NCBI RefSeq assembly: GCF_041053105.1 | Contig: NZ_CP163444.1 | Location: 6,418,501-6,482,500 of the forward strand | From: Streptomyces sp. R44 | Lineage (GTDB): Bacteria > Actinomycetota > Actinomycetes > Streptomycetales > Streptomycetaceae | Direction: 5' to 3' | DNA length: 64,000 nt | Shown here: positions 39,843 to 46,430 of the stretch, in pieces | Numbering within the stretch: position 1 is the stretch's first letter | How the letters are laid out: each line of letters starts with the position of its first letter | Program-made: the position numbers and the translations under genes | Notes under the pieces: generated by a model | What the model was told of the DNA's origin: nothing | The model's database searches: none | Seen by the model: only the letters and a program-made list of their open reading frames with translations

Positions 39843-41603
39843 ATGGAGCTCGTGACCCTGGGGACAGGGGCAGAAGACATGATCAGGGCCGTCACCTACG
39901 AGCGGCAGAGCCACAAGAGCGAGACGGACAGCCAGGCGTCCCCGAAGATGCAGCGGGACAAGTCCATCGCCTACATCCGTTCGCAAGACAACTGGACGCA
40001 CATCGACACCGATTACTCGGATGTCGGGCTCTCTGGGTACGACCCTAACGTGATTCGCCCTGGCTTTGAGCGTCTCATGGAGGACGCGAAGGCCAAGAAG
40101 TTTGACGTCGTTGTGATCTACATGCTGTCCCGACTGACGCGGCAGGGGGCCGCGGAGGCACTCAAGATCCAACAGGAACTCGCAAAGCACGGCGTTGCGC
40201 TCGTGTCGACGCAGGAGCCTTTCATCAACACGTCGGACGACAATCCGTTCGGCGTCGCATTCTTCGCGCTCATCGCCGGTCTTGCACATCAGGAGTCGAA
40301 GAACAAGAGCAAGTTCATTCGCGACGCCTTCGCACAGTTGAAGGCGCGTGGCTCGCACTCGTCGGGCCCGGTTCCGTTCGGGTTTACCGCGGACACGACT
40401 CAAGTCGATGGGCTGACGATCCGCACCCTCTCTCCGGGGGAACGCAGCACCGAACCAATTGGCCCGCAGTCGACGCCGGCTGACGCAGTCGAGTACATCC
40501 TGACGACGGCGGAGGACGGCATGAACCCGTCGGCCATCGCGTCGAAACTGACCACCAAGCGGGTGCGCACGCCGCTGGAGAGCCTGGACGAGGACAAGGC
40601 GACCGCACTGCGTAAGGCGGCCCAGAAGCGCCGTAAGAGCGGCACGGGCGACACCGCGGACTGCGAATGGTCGGCGACCGTCGTGACACGCATCCTGCGC
40701 GATCCGCGCATCGCCGGCTTCGCAATCGGCCCTGTCGACCCCAAGACGAAGCGGCGGCAGATCTTGCGGGACGAGAACGGCGAACCTGTGCGCCCCCATG
40801 AGGGCTTCCGGGAGCCTGCGGCGTGGTACAAGATCCAGGCTCAGTTGGACGGCCGTGCGCCGGCCACGCGCCGCGACAGGACCGGCGAGCGCACGTTCCT
40901 CGGGTCGTGGGGGAAGCTCCGGTGCGCACAGTGCGACGCGGGTATGACCGTCTCCAACACGGACAGCTCGTATGTGTGCAACTTGCGCCGCGCTGTGGGC
41001 GACGTTCCTCGCCACAAGCTGCGCACGCCGCAGTTGGATACAGATCAGATCGTCGCTGAACGCGTGTGGGCGCGCCTGTCCGCTCTGGACCCGTCCGATC
41101 CGGACGACATCGACCTCCTCACCGTCGCCAGTGCGCGGTTCGCCCGGCAAGGTGCCGACCCGGAGGCCGCGGAAGAGCTCGCAGAACAGGAGGCGCAGTT
41201 GGCACACGTACAGCAGAGCATCAAGGAGCTTGCAGAGGACCGCGAGTCCTACAAGGGGCCGACGGCCCGTCGCGCGTTCGCGGACACCATGAGCAAGTAC
41301 GCCGACCACGAGGAGCGCTGTGTGGCGCGCATTGCGGAGCTGTCGGCCGCCTCCGTGGTGTCCACACGGCTGCCACTCGACGAGTGGACGGAGCACAACG
41401 ACGGCAACCCGTTCGCGCCTGACGGCATCTGGTCACGCTGGGACGTCGACGAGCGGCGCGCGTTCCTGGACATCTTCGTCGACCACATCACCGTCGCTCC
41501 CGTCACGACGAAGCGGGGGACGACTCAGGAGCGGACGGACGCGCGGCTCGAAATCGTGTGGGCGAAGCCCGTTGAAGAGCCCGAAGAGGTAACAGGTTCA
41601 TAA
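39843..41603 (+). CDS. int: Large serine recombinase (phage integrase)
   Basis: 586 residues. N-terminal resolvase domain with the catalytic serine S23 in TYERQSHKSE, SDVGLSGYDPNVIRPGFE, VVVIYMLSRLTRQGA and the QESKNKSKFIRDAF end of the domain. Recombinase domain at about 170-330 (GPVPFGFTAD, VVTRILRDPRIAGFA). Zinc-ribbon-like LRCAQCDAGM...YVC near 360-380, with the usual fourth Cys not obvious. Coiled coil at about 435-490, then the C-terminal part. It recombines attP with attB in the LLM oxidoreductase gene. ATG at 39843 is seven bases after TAGTAT, a leaderless arrangement; ATG at 39879 is an alternative. Confidence 0.92.
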   Translation: MELVTLGTGAEDMIRAVTYERQSHKSETDSQASPKMQRDKSIAYIRSQDNWTHIDTDYSDVGLSGYDPNVIRPGFERLMEDAKAKKFDVVVIYMLSRLTRQGAAEALKIQQELAKHGVALVSTQEPFINTSDDNPFGVAFFALIAGLAHQESKNKSKFIRDAFAQLKARGSHSSGPVPFGFTADTTQVDGLTIRTLSPGERSTEPIGPQSTPADAVEYILTTAEDGMNPSAIASKLTTKRVRTPLESLDEDKATALRKAAQKRRKSGTGDTADCEWSATVVTRILRDPRIAGFAIGPVDPKTKRRQILRDENGEPVRPHEGFREPAAWYKIQAQLDGRAPATRRDRTGERTFLGSWGKLRCAQCDAGMTVSNTDSSYVCNLRRAVGDVPRHKLRTPQLDTDQIVAERVWARLSALDPSDPDDIDLLTVASARFARQGADPEAAEELAEQEAQLAHVQQSIKELAEDRESYKGPTARRAFADTMSKYADHEERCVARIAELSAASVVSTRLPLDEWTEHNDGNPFAPDGIWSRWDVDERRAFLDIFVDHITVAPVTTKRGTTQERTDARLEIVWAKPVEEPEEVTGS

Positions 41604-41779
41604 CGGAGCTGCGGAAGGGGGAGGGTCGTGTGCGACAGCTTTGCCCCTCCCGCGCGCCGTTCGCTCCACTCGACGTCGGCCCGGATCCTCCTCGCCCGAC
41701 TGCGTGGCGTCACCGAATGTCCACGATGGCTACCGTGAGTGGTCGAGCGGGGTCAATCAGGGGTCCAAAGTGCCCAACC

Positions 41780-41836
41780 AACCCCCTATTTCTATTTTCT
41801 CTAAGACGCGTTAAGGGAAAATGGAAAAAGGGGGTT
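41780..41836. terminator. AT-rich 20-bp hairpin, possible strong terminator
   Basis: Arms 41780-41799 and 41817-41836 pair at 18 of 20 positions around a 17-base loop. The stem is C-rich at the base and A/T-rich above, and one arm ends in TTTTC. The AT content is far below the surroundings. Terminator, RNA structure or protein-binding site are all possible. Confidence 0.5.
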
Positions 41837-42094
41837 AGTTTGCCAGTTTGGTCCCTGCCTCAGCGGGGGCGCGGATCATGATCAACAAACCCGAACATGC
41901 CCCACATAACTGTAGTAGGAGGGAAGACGAGCGCAGCCGGCGAGTAGCGCGGCTCCCGCTCCCTCCCGACGTCCGGCGCCGCTCCTGCGCTCCCCGACCT
42001 CTCCTCCGGGTAGAGCGCGGTAGAGCGGCGCTGGACGTTCCAAGCTTCCCGTTAACGCTCAGGGGACACCCAAGGGGCGGACGACGGGGAGGAC

Positions 42095-42180
42095 GTCAGC
42101 GCGGTGTGTCGGCTATCGGGGCGGCCGACGGGGACGCAATCCCCAACCGGCGACGGTGCTGGTTCGAATCCAGACCGCTG
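42095..42180 (+). other. tRNA-like element, possibly degenerate
   Basis: A perfect T-arm (CTGG-TTCGAAT-CCAG at about 42159-42173), a D-arm-like TCGGC/GCCGA with GG in its loop, and a GGGG-ACGCAAT-CCCC arm whose loop would give anticodon GCA but has C in place of the universal U33. A long variable stretch with CCG/CGG pairing lies between. The acceptor stem pairs only imperfectly. It may be an atypical or decayed tRNA just upstream of the intact tRNA-His. Confidence 0.35.
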
Positions 42181-42190
42181 ACGTTCCACA

Positions 42191-42261
42191 CCTTTCGTAG
42201 CTCAGTGGTAGAGCGGCGCGTTGTGGTCGCGCTGACCCCGGTTCAACTCCGGGCGGAGGGA
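42191..42261 (+). tRNA. tRNA-His (anticodon GTG)
   Basis: 71 bases fold into a full cloverleaf: acceptor CCTTTCG/CGGAGGG with two G-T pairs, D-arm GCTC/GAGC, anticodon stem GCGCG/CGCGC with loop TTGTGGT, T-arm CCCGG-TTCAACT-CCGGG. CCA is not encoded. Prophage-borne. Confidence 0.85.
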
Positions 42262-42349
42262 CGACGCACGCCAGGGCTCCGGCCGGAGTAGCCAGCGTGC
42301 TTAACCCGGGCCGTCGACGTGCTAGCCACACGCCGGCGCCCGGGGGATT

Positions 42350-42422
42350 GCCTTCGTAGCTCATCAGGTAGAGCGGCGTCCTCGTAAGACGCGGGTGATC
42401 GGTTCGAGTCCGGTCGAAGGCT
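42350..42422 (+). tRNA. tRNA-Thr (anticodon CGT)
   Basis: 73 bases: perfect acceptor GCCTTCG/CGAAGGC, D-arm GCTC/GAGC, anticodon stem GCGTC/GACGC with loop CTCGTAA, T-arm ATCGG-TTCGAGT-CCGGT. CCA is not encoded. A hairpin terminator follows 16 bases later. Confidence 0.92.
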
Positions 42423-42437
42423 CTTCGACAGCAGTAA

Positions 42438-42464
42438 GCCCGGCCGCGATGAAGTCGGCCGGGC
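42438..42464 (+). terminator. Hairpin after tRNA-Thr
   Basis: GCCCGGCC (42438-42445) pairs perfectly with GGCCGGGC (42457-42464) around an 11-base loop. Probably terminates or processes the tRNA transcript. The rest of 42465-42714 shows no gene I can support. Confidence 0.6.
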
Positions 42465-42714
42465 CCCCGACGAGCCTGATCGCGATCAAGTCGACCAGGT
42501 TCGCAGTGTTCGACGCGCACGGCAGACCTGCAAGTCTGCCGAGCCTGTCGACAGTGTAGCGGCTGACGTGTGCGGGGACCGTGCAAACGGACCAGGATCC
42601 GGGCGTCAGAGGGAGCGGGACGAGGTCCGCGGCTGCCGACACCCGGGCTTCACGGTCCGGAAGGACGGACGGTCGTCTCCCCGGAGGCATCCGCGCACAG
42701 CCGGCCGACGTCAC

Positions 42715-42787
42715 GGTCTCGTAGCTCAACGGATAGAGCACCGGATTACGGATCCGGGTGTTGGGGGTTCGAGTCCCTCCGAGACCA
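42715..42787 (+). tRNA. tRNA-Arg (anticodon ACG)
   Basis: 73 bases: acceptor GGTCTCG/CGAGACC, D-arm GCTC/GAGC, anticodon stem CCGGA/TCCGG with loop TTACGGA, T-arm GGGGG-TTCGAGT-CCCTC with one G-T pair. A34 would need deamination to inosine by the host TadA, as in the host tRNA. CCA is not encoded. Confidence 0.92.
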
Positions 42788-42827
42788 CAAGCGGCGAGGG
42801 GGCGCCGCGGAGGACGCCCCCTCTTGG

Positions 42828-43040
42828 CTAGCTGTGCTTGAGGTACGTCAGCGCAGCGATGCCGACGGCCGCGACAACTCCCGTGGAAACCCCGCCCGCC
42901 GCGAGCGCGGAGGCCGTGGACTCGCCGAGGAGCTCCATCGTCGTGAATCCGACGACCCCCGTAAGGGTCGACGAGAGCCCGACGATGGCCAGGTCCCGAC
43001 CAGGATGGGCGCAAGGCCCGTTCGTCGACGTAGTCGACAT
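42828..43040 (-). CDS. Small two-segment membrane protein (holin-like)
   Basis: 70 residues with two likely membrane segments, LAIVGLSSTLTGVVGFTTMEL and a second from ASALAAGGVSTGVVAAVGIA to the end, and a short charged C-terminus YLKHS. A strong ribosome binding site GGGAGGA lies 7 bases before the ATG. Size and topology suit a class II holin, but it is on the opposite strand to the late genes and far from any endolysin, so a superinfection or membrane role is equally possible. Confidence 0.65.
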   Translation of the reverse strand: MSTTSTNGPCAHPGRDLAIVGLSSTLTGVVGFTTMELLGESTASALAAGGVSTGVVAAVGIAALTYLKHS

Positions 43041-43263
43041 GTTGTGTCCTCCCGTTAGGTGCGAGCGTTCCGAGAGTGCGTGACATGCCTCTCTCGGTTG
43101 CGCGGACCCTTCTGTGCGAAGGCTTCAATCCGCGCTCAGCTTGGCTGGCCTGACGGCCTAGCCGCCGACGCTCAAACGGGATCCCTTTTTGTGTAGTGGT
43201 TGGACAGTGACCTCGAACCTCACTGGAGGACGGGGACAGAATACCGCAGCAACTAGCGGTTAC

Positions 43264-43335
43264 CGGAACGTAGTTCAGCGGTAGAGCACCCGGTTTGGGA
43301 CCGGGAAGTCGCAGGTTCGAACCCTGCCGTTCCGA
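43264..43335 (+). tRNA. tRNA-Pro (anticodon TGG)
   Basis: 72 bases: perfect acceptor CGGAACG/CGTTCCG, D-arm GTTC/GAGC, anticodon stem CCCGG/CCGGG with loop TTTGGGA, T-arm GCAGG-TTCGAAC-CCTGC. CCA is not encoded. Its 3' end abuts the stop of the next leftward gene. Confidence 0.93.
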
Positions 43336-43336
43336 C

Positions 43337-43534
43337 TCAGTGGGTCCACACTTCAGGGCCCCCGCCGCGCCACTCGATGGGCGGCCACTCCTCCTCGTCG
43401 AGCCACCCGGCGCGGCGGAGGAACTCGATCACATCATTGAGCCCGCGTGCTCGCCCGAGGATCTCGCCGTCGACACGCACGCGACGGGTGCCGTCCTCAT
43501 CGGGCGGATAGACGACGACATGCGGATCGCTCAT
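43337..43534 (-). CDS. Small phage hypothetical protein
   Basis: 65 residues, MSDPHVVVYPPDEDGTRRVR... then a helix GLNDVIEFLRRAGWLDEEEW. No known family. ATG at 43534 is preceded by GGTGG. Convergent with tRNA-Pro, ending two bases from it. Reads like the small DUF proteins of Streptomyces phages. Confidence 0.65.
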   Translation of the reverse strand: MSDPHVVVYPPDEDGTRRVRVDGEILGRARGLNDVIEFLRRAGWLDEEEWPPIEWRGGGPEVWTH

Positions 43535-43605
43535 GATTCCACCGTGCGACGCGTGTCCGCGGCCCGCACGCTGACCCGGGCCATACAGGCGACCAGGAGG
43601 TCCCC

Positions 43606-43932
43606 ATGCCCCGAGTGAACGTGCCAGTGACCGTGCCAACCCGCGCCGGCGTCGCCCTGACGTCGACCCCGGGGGACGCGACGAACAACCACATCATGGT
43701 CAATGACGGCAAAACGGTCATCCTGGTCAAGAACACCGGATCCACCGTCGCCCGCGTGATCACGTTCAAGATCTCGAAGAAGGTCGACGGCCAGGTCGTG
43801 ACCGCCCGGACGGCTTCCCTCGTCGCGGGCGAACAGAAGCTCTTCGGCCCCTTCTCCACCGACGAGTACGGCGGCCGGATGGAGATCGACGTAGCGCACG
43901 CCGAGCTGACGCTTACGCCGATCAAGCTCTGA
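43606..43932 (+). CDS. Phage hypothetical protein, beta-rich
   Basis: 108 residues after a strong GGAGG ribosome binding site. The sequence is mostly strands (NVPVTVPTRAGVALTSTPGD, HIMVNDGKTVILVKNTGST, VITFKISKKVDGQVVTARTA, FGPFSTDEYGGRMEIDVAHA) and resembles small jelly-roll or Ig-like phage proteins. It may be a minor structural protein encoded apart from the head module. Function unknown. Confidence 0.7.
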   Translation: MPRVNVPVTVPTRAGVALTSTPGDATNNHIMVNDGKTVILVKNTGSTVARVITFKISKKVDGQVVTARTASLVAGEQKLFGPFSTDEYGGRMEIDVAHAELTLTPIKL

Positions 43933-43935
43933 CGA

Positions 43936-44202
43936 TCACGCGTCGGGGACGCCTGACTCGCGCCGGCGGAACGTCAGGCCGACGAACCGCTGAAGCCCTT
44001 CCCCTTCGGGAACCTGGCTGAGCAGCGTCCAGCCGATTGCCTCCACGTCCATGATCGCGCGAGCGACGTCCCCGTCCTGATTCCTCGGCGACGGGGACGG
44101 ATGGAAGCGGTAGCTGAAGACGGTGTCCCCACGCTTGAACGCCTGGCCGGCAGCGTCCTCTATCGACGGCAGCGCGATTTTCTTCAACAGCTTCTTCAAC
44201 AT
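43936..44202 (-). CDS. Phage hypothetical protein
   Basis: 88 residues starting MLKKLLKKIALPSIEDAAGQ. The amphipathic N-terminal helix is followed by strands (DTVFSYRFHPSPS, AIGWTLLSQVPEGEGLQ, RFVGLTFRRRE). No family recognised. Convergent with the preceding gene and divergent from the HNH gene 40 bases away. The longer frame upstream is antisense to the HNH gene. Confidence 0.6.
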   Translation of the reverse strand: MLKKLLKKIALPSIEDAAGQAFKRGDTVFSYRFHPSPSPRNQDGDVARAIMDVEAIGWTLLSQVPEGEGLQRFVGLTFRRRESGVPDA

Positions 44203-44242
44203 GCCCTGAGCGTAGGGCACCAACGCCCCTGGAGGTGGACGT

Positions 44243-44548
44243 ATGGCGTGGGCAGGAAGCACCCGACGGCAGCGCCTCCCGAAGGACTGGCCCGCGATTG
44301 TGCGGCGCATCAAGAGGCGGGATCAGTACCGCTGCACCACGGTCTTCGAGATCGCTGGACGATGCACCTCACGGGGCACTGACGTGGACCACATCACCCC
44401 GGGCGACGACCACAGTGACGACAACCTGAGGTTGCTATGCCGGTGGTGCCACGTACAGAAGAGTGCCCGTGAGGGGGGCACAGCAGCGGCCCTCACACGC
44501 GTGCGCACACAGCGTCCGCCCACTGCTCATCCAGCGCTGGAGGACTGA
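44243..44548 (+). CDS. HNH endonuclease
   Basis: A 101-residue HNH nuclease. RRIKRRDQYRCTTVFEIAGR is the N-terminal part; the core DVDHITPGDDHSDDNLRLLC has the D-H, N and following C-R-W-CHVQKS of a zinc-supported beta-beta-alpha metal site. In tailed phages such nucleases often lie beside the terminase genes and help packaging cuts. GGAGG lies upstream of the ATG. Confidence 0.88.
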   Translation: MAWAGSTRRQRLPKDWPAIVRRIKRRDQYRCTTVFEIAGRCTSRGTDVDHITPGDDHSDDNLRLLCRWCHVQKSAREGGTAAALTRVRTQRPPTAHPALED

Positions 44549-44550
44549 CG

Positions 44551-44826
44551 ATGGCCGGCGCCCATGTGGTGGTGTGGGAGGCGGACGACACGGGCGAGGA
44601 CGGCGTAAGCGCTACGCACGTGAGCGTCAACGGCGTCGACGTCGGAACGCTCGCGAGCGCACCGAAGGTCAAGGTCGGGACGCGCGCCGGCCGGACGGTC
44701 ACGACTGTGAGCCTGGAGCTCGTCCCGAGCCGCCTGGAGATCAAGGGTGAGCTCGCTGACGGTGACCGTCGGGAGCCGCGAGCCGGCTTCACGGCCACGG
44801 TCGACAGCCCCAGACCAGGGGGGTGA
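44551..44826 (+). CDS. Phage hypothetical protein, beta-rich
   Basis: 91 residues, two bases after the HNH gene stop. Strand-rich: AGAHVVVWEADDTGEDGVSA, THVSVNGVDVGTLASAPKV, RTVTTVSLELVPSRLEIKGE. No family recognised. The C-terminal quarter is polar and low-complexity. The 245 bases that follow (44827-45071) contain a promoter and a weak AGCCCC-TTCT-AGGGGG hairpin. Confidence 0.65.
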   Translation: MAGAHVVVWEADDTGEDGVSATHVSVNGVDVGTLASAPKVKVGTRAGRTVTTVSLELVPSRLEIKGELADGDRREPRAGFTATVDSPRPGG

Positions 44827-45036
44827 CCCCCTTCCGGCCGGCCTCCAGACCGTAAAGGTGCTGGTCCCCGCTGTCTGTACGGGTCTGGGGGATCTGAACG
44901 CGTCCACCAGACCCCGGTCCGTGGTAGGCCGGGAGGCGGCCACACAGCCCCTTCTAGGGGGTGCTGAGCATTGATCCTGCCGTGAAACTGTGACTCGCCG
45001 GCATGGCTGATGAACATGAATCCGCAGGTGAGAGGC

Positions 45037-45065
45037 TTGAAAGTGTGACACGCACCTACTACGAT
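45037..45065 (+). promoter_or_regulatory. Strong sigma-70 promoter of the prim-pol gene (leaderless)
   Basis: TTGAAA (45037-45042), 17-bp spacer, TACGAT (45060-45065). The ATG at 45072 is the seventh base after the -10 box, so the mRNA would start at the start codon. This is the best promoter in the window. Confidence 0.7.
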
Positions 45066-45071
45066 GAACCC

Positions 45072-45665
45072 ATGAAGAGGACGTGCGAGATGTGCCCCAA
45101 CGAGCTCCCGCTCATGGCGCGCTCTCACGCACGCACTTGCTCTCCTCGCTGTCGCAAGGCTCTGTCCCGCGCAGCGAAGAACGCGCTCCCCGACGAGCTG
45201 ACGACCCGCGACAGGTGGGTACGCCGCTCCGCGGACAAGGTTCCCCTGACGATCGGCGGCATGCCGGCGTCCTCGACGGACTCCGCGACGTGGAGCACGC
45301 ACAAGAGCGCTGCCGCGTCGTCGGTAGGCGTTGGTCTGGGCTTCGTGCTGAGCGACGTTGACGACGTCGTCTGCATCGACCTGGACCATTGCATCAACAC
45401 CCTCACGGGCCGTCTGGCGCCGTGGGCCGCAGCCATCTTGCGCGACGCGGGCACCACCTACGTAGAGGTGTCCCCGTCTGGTGACGGGCTGCATATCTGG
45501 GGCCGCGCTGACGTCCGACAGGGACGGCGCATCCGGCGCCCTGACGGTACGGCCGTGGAGATCTACGGGACCGGCCGTTACATCGCAATGACGGGTCGCC
45601 GGCATGGCTCCTGCCCGTCGATCCTCGCGGACCTCTCCGCGGTGGTTTCCAAGCTGACGGCGTAG
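45072..45665 (+). CDS. Prim-pol-like (AEP) DNA primase/polymerase N-terminal domain protein
   Basis: 197 residues. An N-terminal zinc-finger-like part has CEMCPNELPL...CSPRCRKALS (four Cys). The rest is a bifunctional primase/polymerase N-terminal (AEP-type) domain: GLGFVLSDVDDVVCIDLDHC with the acidic metal residues, YVEVSPSGDGLHIWGRADV, and AVEIYGTGRYIAMTGRRHG. Many prim-pol proteins carry a helicase half; this one is the domain alone. ATG at 45072 is chosen because a strong promoter puts the transcript start exactly there; the frame could extend to 45003. Confidence 0.8.
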   Translation: MKRTCEMCPNELPLMARSHARTCSPRCRKALSRAAKNALPDELTTRDRWVRRSADKVPLTIGGMPASSTDSATWSTHKSAAASSVGVGLGFVLSDVDDVVCIDLDHCINTLTGRLAPWAAAILRDAGTTYVEVSPSGDGLHIWGRADVRQGRRIRRPDGTAVEIYGTGRYIAMTGRRHGSCPSILADLSAVVSKLTA

Positions 45666-45709
45666 CCCCCGACATGGGACGGCGCTGCCGTTCCTACCCG
45701 GGAGGTTCT

Positions 45710-45958
45710 ATGTTCCGATGCCTCGTGGTGCACGAGCACGACGCAAAGCTTCAGCACGTAGTGAACTGCGCGACTGAGCATGTGGAGGAGAGGCGTCCTG
45801 ATCTGGACGCCTCGAAGTGGCACGCTTCGACCCTGCCAGCCGCTGATTACATCGTGAGCGGTGACGTGAGCGTTCGTGTCGACCTGTCGGTGACTGTCTT
45901 TGAGTGGCGCGGCGAGCACGGCCCGGAACTCGTTCGGCACGACAGGGAGGCCACCTGA
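45710..45958 (+). CDS. Small phage hypothetical protein
   Basis: 82 residues with a strong GGGAGG ribosome binding site. MFRCLVVHEHDAKLQHVVNC... mixed alpha/beta, no family recognised. Its stop overlaps the terminase small subunit start (TGATG), so they are coupled. Confidence 0.65.
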   Translation: MFRCLVVHEHDAKLQHVVNCATEHVEERRPDLDASKWHASTLPAADYIVSGDVSVRVDLSVTVFEWRGEHGPELVRHDREAT

Positions 45959-46422
45959 TGGCCGGCCGCGGACCCGCTCCGAAGGACCCATCCAAGCGCC
46001 GTAGGCGCAACACCTCCGAGCCGGAGATGGTCGTCACCCCTGATGACGAACTCCGCGGCCCCGAGCTGCCGGAGGGCGTCCTCGGCGTTGACGAGGAGAC
46101 CGGGGAGTTCGTCCCCTGGCACCCGCGCACCGTCGCATGGTGGACCTCCTGGCGCACGTCGGCGCAGGCACAGACCTTCGTCGATACTGACTGGGACTTC
46201 CTCATCGACACCGCCCTCATGCATCACACGATGTGGGCGAAGGGGCGATGGGAGTTCGCCTCCGAAGTGCGTTTGAGAGCAGCCAAGTTCGGCGCTACGC
46301 CGGAGGACAGGGCCCGCCTGAAGCTGAAGGTCGACGACCCCGTGAACGCCCCGCAGCGGCCCGTACAGGCTGCCGGGAACGTCACTGACATCACGTCGCG
46401 CAAGGCGCGGCTCACAGGCTAG
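45958..46422 (+). CDS. Terminase small subunit
   Basis: 154 residues. MAGRGPAPKDPSKRRRRNTS is the typical basic start of actinophage small terminases. The centre is helical (TVAWWTSWRTSAQAQTFVDT, DWDFLIDTALMHHTMWAKGR) and the end carries the DITSRKARLTG tail common in this family. It recognises phage DNA and regulates the large subunit, whose gene follows eight bases later. Confidence 0.87.
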   Translation: MAGRGPAPKDPSKRRRRNTSEPEMVVTPDDELRGPELPEGVLGVDEETGEFVPWHPRTVAWWTSWRTSAQAQTFVDTDWDFLIDTALMHHTMWAKGRWEFASEVRLRAAKFGATPEDRARLKLKVDDPVNAPQRPVQAAGNVTDITSRKARLTG

Positions 46423-46430
46423 GAGACCGC

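Larger units (their letters stand above)
41604..42189. other. Non-coding prophage segment between integrase and tRNA genes
   Basis: About 590 bases without a gene I can support. It holds a GGGGAGGG/CCCTCCC pair just after the integrase (probable terminator), an AT-rich long hairpin, GC-rich sequence and a tRNA-like element. An open frame from ATG 41881 runs through the tRNA genes and is judged spurious. Confidence 0.6.

Noticed and set aside
41881..42291. Open frame from ATG 41881 through the tRNA genes
   Set aside because: It covers an intact tRNA-His and has an Arg-rich shadow composition.
42364..43128. Long minus-strand frame over tRNA-Thr and tRNA-Arg
   Set aside because: It overlaps two folded tRNAs and contains typical tRNA-antisense peptides; a short stretch looks protein-like but has no start signal.
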